14,220 nucleotides of DNA from Pseudomonadota bacterium. Its GTDB lineage: Bacteria > Pseudomonadota > Gammaproteobacteria > Burkholderiales > Burkholderiaceae_C. Below the pieces are notes generated by a model, which was not told the origin of the DNA, made no database searches, and saw nothing but the letters and a program-made list of their open reading frames with translations. The stretch spans positions 1 through 14,220 of the forward strand of contig JAEZLX010000198.1 in NCBI GenBank assembly GCA_023415035.1, read 5' to 3'. A program made the position numbers and the translations under genes. Of the stretch, positions 7,357 to 13,786 are shown piece by piece. Numbering within the stretch: position 1 is the stretch's first letter; each line of letters opens with the position of its first letter.

Positions 7357-7393
7357 GTTTCATAAATATGCAACTGAACAGCGCCATGTTGCA
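7357..7393. promoter_or_regulatory. LysR-type operator between the LysR and aminotransferase genes
   Basis: An 18-base imperfect dyad, GTTTCATA-AA-TATGCAAC (7357-7374, 7 of 8 pairs), contains a T-N11-A motif (T7360 to A7372). A third half-site GTTGCAG begins at 7388, 31 bases (about three helical turns) after the first. The arrangement fits the two-site binding of LysR tetramers. It sits in the only AT-rich pocket of the divergent gap. Confidence 0.5.
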
Positions 7394-7471
7394 GTTTAAA
7401 GAATCCGGCGTCCGGCCCACAATCGCCCCATTCATTTCCTCGTTCCACCTACTGTCACAGGATCTGCCGCC

Positions 7472-8818
7472 ATGGACATGACCGACCTGAAAGCCACCGC
7501 CGGCCTGACGGCCGCCCAGCTCGACGCGCACTGGATGCCGTTCTCCGGCAACCGCCAGTTCAAGAAGGACCCGCGCCTGGTCACAGGCGGCGAAGGCGCC
7601 TACCTGATCGACGCCCAGGGCCGCCGCGTATACGACGGTCTCTCGGGCCTGTGGACCTGCGGTCTGGGCCACTGCCGTCGCGAGATCGCCGACGCCATCG
7701 CGCGCCAGGCCGCCACGCTCGACTACGCGCCCGCCTTCCAGTTCGGCCATCCCGCCGCCTTCCAGCTGGCCGAGAAGATCGTGCAGCACATGCCCGCCGG
7801 TCTGAACCGCGTCTTCTACACCGGCTCGGGCTCCGAGTCCGCCGACACGGCGCTGAAGATGGCGCGAGCCTACTGGCGTCTGAAGGGCCAGGCCAGCAAG
7901 ACCCGATTCATCGGCCGCGAGAAGGGCTACCACGGCGTCAACTTCGGCGGCATCTCCGTCGGCGGCATTGGCGGCAACCGCAAGACGTTCGGGCAGGGCA
8001 TCGAGGCCGACCACCTGCCCCATACCCAGCCGCCGGCCGGCTCCTTCATCCAGGGCATCCCCGCCGAGGGCGGCGAGGCGCTGGCCAACCGCCTGCTGGA
8101 CATCATCGCGCTGCACGACGCGAGCAACATCGCGGCCGTGATCGTCGAGCCCTTCTCCGGCTCCGCCGGCGTGGTGGTGCCGCCGGCCGGTTACCTGCAG
8201 CGCCTGCGCGAGATCTGCACGCAGCACGACATCCTGCTGATCTTCGACGAGGTCATCACCGGCTTCGGCCGTTGCGGCGCCTGGACCGGCTCCGAGGCCT
8301 TCGGTGTCACGCCCGACATCCTGACCTTCGCCAAGCAGGTCACCAACGGCGCGGTGCCCATGGGCGGCGTGGTCGCCAGAACCGAGATCTATGACACCTT
8401 CATGGCCGCCGGCGGCCCCGAGTACATGGTCGAGTTCGCGCACGGCTACACCTACTCGGCACATCCCCTGGCCTGCGCCGCCGGCCTCGCTACTCTGGAC
8501 CTGCTGGAGAAGGAGAACTCCCCCCAGATGGTGAAGGCTGTTGCCCCGCATTTCGAGAAGGCTGTCCACAGCCTGCACGGCGCCAGGCATGTGCAGGACA
8601 TCCGCAACATCGGCCTGGCCGCCGGCCTGACGATCGCCCACGCACCGGGCGAGCCGGCCAAGCGTCCGTACGAGGTCGCGATGCATTGCTGGAAGAAGGG
8701 TTTCTACGTGCGCTACGGCGCCGACACCATCCAGCTGGCTCCGCCTTTCATCAGCACCCCCGCTGAAATCGACGCCCTTGTCAACGCCGTGGGCGAGGCG
8801 CTTGACGCGATCGCCTGA
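7472..8818 (+). CDS. beta-alanine:pyruvate / omega-amino acid transaminase (class III, PLP)
   Basis: The protein has 448 residues, the same size as Pseudomonas omega-amino acid:pyruvate transaminases (EC 2.6.1.18). It moves the terminal amino group of beta-alanine or other omega-amines to pyruvate, giving malonate semialdehyde and alanine. The start ATG has AGGA at 9 bases; a second ATG two codons later is possible. Visible residues: HWMPFSGNRQFKKDPR (20-35) typical of the subfamily, substrate-pocket W61, the phosphate cup GSGSESADTALKMAR (118-132), Y153-H154 stacking on PLP, D259 in FDEVITGFGR, catalytic K288 in FAKQVTNGAVPMGG, and R414 in FYVRYG, expected to bind the substrate carboxylate. 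No malonate-semialdehyde dehydrogenase gene follows in the window; the next gene is convergent. Related broad-range amine transaminases cannot be told apart by sequence alone. Confidence 0.92.
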   Translation: MDMTDLKATAGLTAAQLDAHWMPFSGNRQFKKDPRLVTGGEGAYLIDAQGRRVYDGLSGLWTCGLGHCRREIADAIARQAATLDYAPAFQFGHPAAFQLAEKIVQHMPAGLNRVFYTGSGSESADTALKMARAYWRLKGQASKTRFIGREKGYHGVNFGGISVGGIGGNRKTFGQGIEADHLPHTQPPAGSFIQGIPAEGGEALANRLLDIIALHDASNIAAVIVEPFSGSAGVVVPPAGYLQRLREICTQHDILLIFDEVITGFGRCGAWTGSEAFGVTPDILTFAKQVTNGAVPMGGVVARTEIYDTFMAAGGPEYMVEFAHGYTYSAHPLACAAGLATLDLLEKENSPQMVKAVAPHFEKAVHSLHGARHVQDIRNIGLAAGLTIAHAPGEPAKRPYEVAMHCWKKGFYVRYGADTIQLAPPFISTPAEIDALVNAVGEALDAIA

Positions 8819-8836
8819 TCGCGCAGCGCAGGCGCA

Positions 8837-9769
8837 CTAGTCGGCCGCGGCTTCGGCGGCCGGCAGCTGCGCCTGCAGGTCGCGCCAGAACTCTTCAACG
8901 ATGCGCTTGGCCTTGCGCGAGCCGGGACGTTCACGGTAGATGCGGATGTCCAGCGCGGTCTCGTACCCCTCGCCGGCCCTGACCAGCCGGCGGGCGGCCA
9001 CTTCGCGCCGCACGGCGCTGGCCGGCAGAAAGGCCACGCCATGCCCTTCTAGCGCCATGGCCTTCAGGCCCTCCGACATGTCCGTCTCGTAGATCCGGTC
9101 CAGGTGGACCGGCGTCGCGCTCTGGCTCAGCAGATGGTCCACCGCGCGGCCCATGTAGGCCCCGGGCGCATAAGCCAGATAGGGCAGCGGATGCGCCGCG
9201 GTACCCGGCAGCACGTAGCGCGGTTCGCCGCGTTCGTCGGGCTTGACGTAGGGCGCCAGCGTCTCGCTGCCCAGCGGCAGCATTTCGTAGCGAGCGGGAT
9301 CCAGCTGGATCGGCTGCGACGGGTGGTGGTAGGCAATCAGCAGATCGCAGTTGCCCTCCACCAGCCGCATCACGGCGTCGTGCACGTTCAGCGCGATCAA
9401 CCGGCTCTTGATCGGCCGCCCGCCTTCACGCAGGCCCGACAGCCAGGCCGGGAAAAAGGTGAAGGTCAGCGTGTGCGGCACCGCGAACTCGATCACGTCC
9501 TGACCGGTCGAGGTGTGCGCGCGCAGCATGGCGCGCGTGTTCTGCAGCGCCTGCAGCATCTCCAGCGCCTGCCCGTACAGGGTCTGCCCGGCCGGCGTCA
9601 GCCGCGTGGGATAGGAGGAACGATCGACCAGATCGGTGCCGGCCCATGCCTCCAGCGACTGGATGCGGCGCGAGAAGGCCGGCTGGGTCACATGGCGCAA
9701 CTGGGCCGACCGGCTGAAGCTGCGGGTCTCAGCCAGACTGACGAAATCTTCCAGCCACTTGGTGTCCAT
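8837..9769 (-). CDS. LysR-family regulator, HypT (YjiE)-like
   Basis: The protein has 310 residues with a LysR helix-turn-helix at about 1-60 (DTKWLEDFVSLAETRSFSRS, TQPAFSRRIQSLE) and an effector domain to about 300. From memory the whole protein follows the pattern of the hypochlorite-responsive regulator HypT of Escherichia coli: N-terminal M-(E/D)-TKWL, the QPAFSRRI helix, a YH..Q.I/A segment at 147-155, GEPRY (181-185), YMGR (205-208), MSEGLKAMALEGHGVAFLP (231-249), and FWRDL (294-298). Met206 and Met231 fall where HypT has two of its redox-sensing methionines. I infer a regulator of oxidant response, with only moderate certainty about the exact stimulus. It is convergent with the aminotransferase (18-base gap) and lies 49 bases downstream of the TPR-like gene on the same strand. 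It lacks a clear ribosome-binding site. Confidence 0.85.
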   Translation of the reverse strand: MDTKWLEDFVSLAETRSFSRSAQLRHVTQPAFSRRIQSLEAWAGTDLVDRSSYPTRLTPAGQTLYGQALEMLQALQNTRAMLRAHTSTGQDVIEFAVPHTLTFTFFPAWLSGLREGGRPIKSRLIALNVHDAVMRLVEGNCDLLIAYHHPSQPIQLDPARYEMLPLGSETLAPYVKPDERGEPRYVLPGTAAHPLPYLAYAPGAYMGRAVDHLLSQSATPVHLDRIYETDMSEGLKAMALEGHGVAFLPASAVRREVAARRLVRAGEGYETALDIRIYRERPGSRKAKRIVEEFWRDLQAQLPAAEAAAD

Positions 9770-9818
9770 AGCCGCTGATTATGTCTGTTGCCACGGGCAC
9801 CCCGGCGCCCAATCCTGG

Positions 9819-10610
9819 TCAACCATCGAGGTCCGCTTGGGCGCGCGCGACGTACAGTCGCTCCATGGCGTCGGCCGGCACGCGCTTCTCGGCGGCCTCG
9901 ACGAGACGGCGGGCACGCTCGTGCGCACCGTCACCGCCCAGACGCAGCAGCCCGCTGGCATGTTCATACAGTACCACGGGCGACTCCGGGAACAGCGCGC
10001 AAGCGCGCTCGAAATGGTCCAGACCGGTCTGGCGCCGCACGCCATACGTCATGCCGCCAATCAGCTCTCCCACCTTGTCAATGATCTCAGCATGGAAGGC
10101 GCCCAGCGCCAGGTGGCCATCCACATGATCGGGCGCCAGCCGCATGACCTGCGCCAGCGCCGTGCGCACCTGGTTGCCGATGCCCTGGGCCAGCGCCTTG
10201 GCCACGCTGATGCCCTGGCTGTACCGCGCCAGCGCGTAGGCCTGCCAGTACCAGAGCTCCGGCCGCTGGCGATCCTGCTCCAGCAGCCGCCCCGCGAGCT
10301 CGACAACCTCGGACAGCAGTGCCTGACGCACGCTGTCGCGCGGCTCGACATACACCGCCTGTATGCTCGCCGCCTTCAGCGCCAGCCCCCAGCCTTCGGC
10401 CCCGAGCGACTGCGCGCGCTCGTGCGCCTGCATGAAATCGCCATTGTGGAACAACGTCCAGGCCTCCAGCACCCGCGACGACGCGGGCAGGCGCGCGCGA
10501 TCGCAGGTATGCAGGCGTTTCCAGTTGTGCTCGACCTCCGCGGGGTCCAAGCGTCCAAGCACGGCGGTAGGCACCGTGGCCCATTCCGTATCGGTCAGCA
10601 CCGAATTCAT
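9819..10610 (-). CDS. TPR-like helical-repeat protein, coupled to the TetR gene
   Basis: The protein has 263 residues starting at an ATG whose ATGA overlaps the stop of the upstream TetR gene, so translation is probably coupled. An apparent extension of this frame upstream runs inside the TetR gene and is not used. It has no signal peptide or membrane segment. Helical repeats resembling TPRs are visible: about 44-80 (SSRVLEAWTLFHNGDFMQAH), 102-160 (LLEQDRQRPELWYWQAYALA to MRLAPDHVDGHLALGAFHAE), and 195-245 (GLDHFERACALFPESPVVLY). The segment YSQGISVAKALAQGIGNQVR (130-149) is, from memory, shared by conserved TPR proteins of Burkholderiales. I cannot name a function. Its place after a PhaD-like regulator and a phasin suggests a link to PHA granules or carbon storage, which is inference only. 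Confidence 0.82.
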   Translation of the reverse strand: MNSVLTDTEWATVPTAVLGRLDPAEVEHNWKRLHTCDRARLPASSRVLEAWTLFHNGDFMQAHERAQSLGAEGWGLALKAASIQAVYVEPRDSVRQALLSEVVELAGRLLEQDRQRPELWYWQAYALARYSQGISVAKALAQGIGNQVRTALAQVMRLAPDHVDGHLALGAFHAEIIDKVGELIGGMTYGVRRQTGLDHFERACALFPESPVVLYEHASGLLRLGGDGAHERARRLVEAAEKRVPADAMERLYVARAQADLDG

Positions 10611-11275
10611 GAAACATTCTCCCGATAGGCACCGGCCAGCCGCCGCATGTGCGCCCGCTGATCCGGCGCCAGGCACGGCGACAGCAGCGTCAGCGTGTGG
10701 TACGCCCCGCGCAGCAACGCCCGTTGCGCATGCGCCTCTTCCAGCGCGTGGCGCGGATCGCACACATACTCGAAACTGAGCCAGTAGGTCAGCACCACCA
10801 CCATGGCCGTCGCCATCGCATCGAGCTCCAGGGGACCGTCGCCCACGTCCACCGCGCCACTGTGCGCCATCGCCTCCAGCATCACGCGCAGCGCGCGCGT
10901 CTTCCGTTCGACCGCCGCCTGGCACCGCGTTTCGAGCACACGGTTGCGCGAGAGCAGGTCGTTGAGGTTGCGGTAAAGGAAGCGGTAGTCCCAGATCAGC
11001 TCGAACAGCGAGTGCAGGAAGAACCAGGCATCCTCGACATCACGAATCTCGTCCGCGGCGTCGAGCAGCCCTCCCAGCGCACGCTCATGGCGCTCGAACA
11101 GGGCATTGATGAGTTCATCCTTGGCCGGATAGTGGTAATAAAGATTGCCCGGGCTGATACCCAGTTCGGACGAAATCAACGTGGTGGAAACGTTCGGCTC
11201 GCCAAAGCGGTTGAACAAGGCCAGCGCAACCTCAAGGATGCGTTCGGCGGTGCGCCTTGGCGCCTTTTTCACCAT
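10607..11275 (-). CDS. TetR-family regulator, PhaD-like
   Basis: The protein has 222 residues from the ATG at 11275, chosen because GGAGG sits 8 bases upstream; an in-frame GTG at 11290 would place that site inside the gene. The TetR helix-turn-helix is at about 8-55: ERILEVALALFNRFGEPNVS, then LISSELGISPGNLYYHYPAK. This closely resembles the PhaD regulators of Pseudomonas, which begin in the same way (FN..GEPNVST...ELGISPGNLYYH). The ligand-binding part includes FELIWDYRFLYRNLNDLLSR (91-110), typical of the same TetR subfamily. Pseudomonas PhaD activates PHA phasin and synthase promoters. The phasin gene upstream on the same strand supports a role in PHA metabolism. The stop codon overlaps the start of the TPR-like gene. 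Confidence 0.9.
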   Translation of the reverse strand: MVKKAPRRTAERILEVALALFNRFGEPNVSTTLISSELGISPGNLYYHYPAKDELINALFERHERALGGLLDAADEIRDVEDAWFFLHSLFELIWDYRFLYRNLNDLLSRNRVLETRCQAAVERKTRALRVMLEAMAHSGAVDVGDGPLELDAMATAMVVVLTYWLSFEYVCDPRHALEEAHAQRALLRGAYHTLTLLSPCLAPDQRAHMRRLAGAYRENVS

Positions 11276-11283
11276 GCGTGCAG

Positions 11284-11288
11284 CCTCC
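11284..11288 (-). promoter_or_regulatory. strong ribosome-binding site that sets the TetR start
   Basis: GGAGG on the minus strand, 8 bases before the ATG at 11275. It decides against the longer in-frame GTG start at 11290. Confidence 0.75.
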
Positions 11289-11384
11289 ACGTCGCCGTGG
11301 CAGCGGTGCCTCCTGATCGTGTCTCACGCTGAGCATTGCATCCCGGGCGCATGCCGGCAGTTTAGTGGCCCCGGAGCGGCCCGT

Positions 11385-11403
11385 CTTGCTGCAACGCAGC
11401 AAG
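11385..11403. promoter_or_regulatory. perfect dyad CTTGCTGC-N3-GCAGCAAG between phasin and TetR genes
   Basis: Eight-base arms with a 3-base centre, beginning 2 bases after the phasin stop codon. There is no U-run, so it is not an intrinsic terminator. It contains CTGC-N3-GCAG, the pattern reported for the PHA regulator PhaR of Paracoccus. It could instead be an RNA hairpin protecting the phasin mRNA or an operator for the adjacent TetR protein. Confidence 0.45.
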
Positions 11404-11405
11404 CA

Positions 11406-11909
11406 TCAGGCGCCGCGGCCTGCCCGCGCAGCCGGCTTGCGCACGGTTTTGCGCGCCGCCGCCGGTCTGGCTTTGGCGGCCGGCTGTCGACTCCGCGCGA
11501 GCACACGGACCTGCATCTCCAGCTCTTCGACCCGCTCGCGCAATGCCGCCAGCTCCTGCGCGGACGGGATGCCCAGCTTGCCCAGCGCCGTGGCCACCCG
11601 ATCCTCGAACAGCGTCTCCAGCCGGCCCCACTGGCCGCTGGCGCGCGACCCCGCGCCCGCAGCCAGGCTGCCGAATCGGCTGGCAGCTTCCTGCAAGCCC
11701 TCCTCTGCCGCGGCCTGCGTCCGGCGCTGCATCGTCTGACCCTCGCGCACCAGTGTCTCGAACACCTTGCCGCCTTCGGCCTGCGCCTTGGCAAAGGCGC
11801 CGAGGCCGGCGAGCCAGATCTGGTGCGCCGATTCGCGGATCGTATCGGTCAGTGACGTGAAGTCGGTGTCGGGAGTGTCCTTGTCGGTGCCGTTCTTTCG
11901 GGTGTTCAT
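11406..11909 (-). CDS. phasin, PhaF/PhaI type (PHA granule-associated protein)
   Basis: The protein has 167 residues from an ATG with AGGGA at 9 bases. Residues about 17-110 follow the PhaI/PhaF phasin pattern (PF05597): TIRESAHQIWLAGLGAFAKA (23-42), then EGGKVFETLVREGQ (45-58) and FEDRVATALGKLGIPSAQEL (101-120). These amphipathic helices coat the surface of polyhydroxyalkanoate granules. Residues 116-138 form a short leucine-rich coiled coil (LAALRERVEELEMQVRVL), expected to drive oligomerisation. The last 29 residues (139-167) hold ten Lys/Arg and no acidic residue, with Ala-Lys-Pro character like the histone H1-like, DNA-binding tail of PhaF, but shorter. It lies upstream of the PhaD-like TetR gene on the same strand (130-base gap). 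No PHA synthase or depolymerase is in the window. Confidence 0.9.
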   Translation of the reverse strand: MNTRKNGTDKDTPDTDFTSLTDTIRESAHQIWLAGLGAFAKAQAEGGKVFETLVREGQTMQRRTQAAAEEGLQEAASRFGSLAAGAGSRASGQWGRLETLFEDRVATALGKLGIPSAQELAALRERVEELEMQVRVLARSRQPAAKARPAAARKTVRKPAARAGRGA

Positions 11910-12028
11910 GATGAAAGGTCCCTGTGGTGCGTCGGGTGGATGTCATTCGCCGGGAATACCGGCAGCCTTCACTGTAGGATGGCCGATCCGGCGTTGGTAG
12001 GGTCCACCCTCTAGCGGCCCGCCGGTTC

Positions 12029-12034
12029 TACAAT
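12029..12034 (+). promoter_or_regulatory. possible -10 box for argB
   Basis: TACAAT (one mismatch to TATAAT) lies 43 bases upstream of the argB ATG in the 168-base divergent gap with the phasin gene. No matching -35 hexamer is seen at 16-18 bases. Confidence 0.3.
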
Positions 12035-12077
12035 TTCCTCGCACTCACATTTCGTTTCCAGTTCTCACGGATCCGCC

Positions 12078-12989
12078 ATGCCCGCTTCCAGCCCCAGTCC
12101 CGCCGATCTCTCCCACATCCAGCCGCGCGACAAGGCGGAAATCCTGGCCCAGGCCCTGCCGTACATCCGCAAGTACCACGGCAAAACCATGGTCATCAAG
12201 TACGGCGGCAACGCGATGACCGACCCCGCTCTGCAACAGGCCTTCGCCGAGGACGTGGTGCTGCTCAAGCTGGTGGGCATCAACCCGGTGGTGGTGCACG
12301 GTGGCGGCCCGCAAATCGAGACGCTGCTGCAGCGCCTGGGCAAGAAGGGCCAGTTCATCCAGGGCATGCGCGTGACCGACGCCGAGACCATGGAAGTGGT
12401 CGAGTGGGTGCTCGGCGGCGAGGTCCAGCAGGACATCGTTGGCCTGATCAACGCCGCCGGCGGCAAGGCCGTGGGCCTGACGGGCCGTGACGGCGCCATG
12501 ATCCGCGCCCGCAAGCTGCGCCTGTCCGACCAGCAGGACCCCGCCGTCGAGCACGACGTCGGCCAGGTCGGCGACATCGTCTCGATCGACCCGTCGGTGG
12601 TCAAGGCCCTGCAGGACGACCAATTCATTCCGGTGGTCAGCCCCATCGGCTTCGGCGAGCAGAACGAGAGCTACAACATCAACGCCGACGTGGTCGCCGC
12701 CAAGCTGGCCACGGTGCTTCAGGCCGAGAAGCTGCTCATGCTGACCAACATCCGCGGCGTGCTCGACAAGGAAAGCAGGCTGCTGACCGAGCTGACGCCG
12801 CGCCGCATCGACGAGCTGTGCGCTGACGGCACCATCAGCGGCGGCATGATCCCCAAGATCGCCGGTGCGCTGGATGCGGCCAAGAGCGGCGTGCACGCGG
12901 TACACATCATCGACGGCCGCGTGCCGCACGCCCTACTGCTCGAAGTGCTGGGCGACGAGCCCTTCGGCACCATGATCAAGTCTTCCTGA
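12078..12989 (+). CDS. argB: acetylglutamate kinase (ArgB)
   Basis: The protein has 303 residues. It phosphorylates N-acetyl-L-glutamate with ATP in the second step of arginine synthesis, in the cytoplasm. Amino-acid-kinase motifs are complete: K41-Y-G-G-N (41-45) for phosphate binding, HGGGPQI (74-80) for acetylglutamate, RVTD (98-101), SYNINADVVAAKL (198-210), and GGMIPK (255-260) with K260 at the nucleotide site. The N-terminal helix (about 15-33) and the C-terminal HIIDGRVPHALLLEVLGDE segment (276-294) are features of the hexameric, arginine-inhibited enzymes, unlike the shorter 258-residue Escherichia coli form, so feedback inhibition by arginine is expected. The ribosome-binding site is weak. 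slmA follows after 37 bases and is probably co-transcribed. Confidence 0.97.
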   Translation: MPASSPSPADLSHIQPRDKAEILAQALPYIRKYHGKTMVIKYGGNAMTDPALQQAFAEDVVLLKLVGINPVVVHGGGPQIETLLQRLGKKGQFIQGMRVTDAETMEVVEWVLGGEVQQDIVGLINAAGGKAVGLTGRDGAMIRARKLRLSDQQDPAVEHDVGQVGDIVSIDPSVVKALQDDQFIPVVSPIGFGEQNESYNINADVVAAKLATVLQAEKLLMLTNIRGVLDKESRLLTELTPRRIDELCADGTISGGMIPKIAGALDAAKSGVHAVHIIDGRVPHALLLEVLGDEPFGTMIKSS

Positions 12990-13026
12990 CCACGCCGGCG
13001 CATCGGCCCGACATCCGCACACCACC

Positions 13027-13704
13027 ATGACCTCCAGCGCACCCGAGCTTTCCCCCGAGGCCGACAACGGCGCCGCACAGGCCATCGAGGCCACGCCCGA
13101 TGCCGGAGCCCCCGCGCGCAAGCGGCCCAGGCCCGGCGAGCGCCGCGTGCAGATCCTGCAGGCGCTGGCGGCCATGCTGGAGCAGCCCGGCGGCGACCGT
13201 GTCACAACGGCGGCGCTGGCAGCGAAGCTGGAAGTGAGCGAGGCCGCGCTGTACCGGCATTTCGCCAGCAAGGCGCAGATGTTCGAGGGACTGATCGACT
13301 TCATCGAGCAGTCGGTTTTCGGCCTGGCCCAGCAGGTCAACGAGCGCGAGACCGACCCGGTGATGCGCTGCAGACGACTGGTCGGTCTGCTGCTGCAGTT
13401 CGGGCAGAAAAACCCCGGCATGACCCGCGTCATGGTGGGTGATGCGCTGGTGCTCGAACATGTGCGCCTGCAGGAGCGCATGAACCTGTTCTTCGACAAG
13501 ATCGAGGCGACGCTGCGCCAGCACCTGCGCGAGGCGGCCACCGCCTCGGCAACGCCCTCCGTCGACGCCCAGGCCGACGCCTCGGCGATCACGGCCTTCT
13601 GCGTCGGACGGCTTCAGCGCTATGCGCGCAGCGGCTTCCGCCGCCAGCCCGACGAGCATCTGGAACACGCCCTCGCGCTGCTCCTGCCGGCCCAGCCGGC
13701 CTGA
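13027..13704 (+). CDS. slmA: nucleoid occlusion factor SlmA (TetR-fold)
   Basis: The protein has 225 residues. SlmA binds specific chromosomal sites and FtsZ and prevents Z-ring assembly over the nucleoid. The TetR-type helix-turn-helix is at about 38-82 (RRVQILQALAAMLE, VTTAALAAKLEVSEAALYRH), with the diagnostic VSEAALYRHF.SK.QMFEGLIDFIE. Further SlmA features are GLLLQFGQKNPGMTRVMVGD (120-139), RLQERMNLFFDKIEATLRQ (147-165) and AFCVGRLQRYARSGFRRQPD (190-209). Compared with the 198-residue Escherichia coli protein there is an N-terminal extension of roughly 30 residues rich in Ala, Pro and Glu, probably disordered. No Shine-Dalgarno sequence is evident, so translation may depend on argB upstream. 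The gene ends just before a strong two-way terminator. Confidence 0.93.
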   Translation: MTSSAPELSPEADNGAAQAIEATPDAGAPARKRPRPGERRVQILQALAAMLEQPGGDRVTTAALAAKLEVSEAALYRHFASKAQMFEGLIDFIEQSVFGLAQQVNERETDPVMRCRRLVGLLLQFGQKNPGMTRVMVGDALVLEHVRLQERMNLFFDKIEATLRQHLREAATASATPSVDAQADASAITAFCVGRLQRYARSGFRRQPDEHLEHALALLLPAQPA

Positions 13705-13722
13705 CCCCCGCCGGTCACAAGG

Positions 13723-13759
13723 AAAAAGGCCCGCCACCTTCCGGTGTGCGGACCTTTTC
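13723..13759. terminator. bidirectional terminator between slmA and the TRAP permease gene
   Basis: A long imperfect stem pairs AAAAGG, CCGC and CACC (13724-13738) with GGTG, GCGG and CCTTTT (13743-13758), with one C/A mismatch, one bulged T and a TTCC loop. T-runs flank the stem on both strands. It ends both slmA (+) and the converging TRAP gene (-). Confidence 0.9.
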
Positions 13760-13786
13760 ACTGGCTTTCGCGGGTGATGCCTGATC

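Noticed and set aside
4942..7365. An 807-codon open frame on the + strand, crossing the antisense of the NYN gene, pyrC and the LysR gene
   Set aside because: It runs opposite three genes with clear families and intact active sites. Its translation is rich in His, Gln, Arg, Val and Gly without recognisable domains. GC-rich coding DNA commonly leaves an antisense frame free of stops.
7352..8686. A 444-codon minus-strand frame opposite the aminotransferase
   Set aside because: It is the antisense shadow of a full-length enzyme with all catalytic residues. The translation has no recognisable domain.
8843..8861. GC-rich inverted repeat (GGCCGC and GCGGCC arms) near the convergent ends of the aminotransferase and LysR genes
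   Set aside because: It lies within the last codons of the LysR gene and has no T-run on either strand, so I do not call it a terminator.
10611..10925. Upstream extension of the TPR-like frame into the TetR gene
   Set aside because: The extension overlaps the conserved C-terminal half of the TetR protein and its translation is Arg/Gly/Ala-rich noise. The ATG overlapping the TetR stop is the better start.
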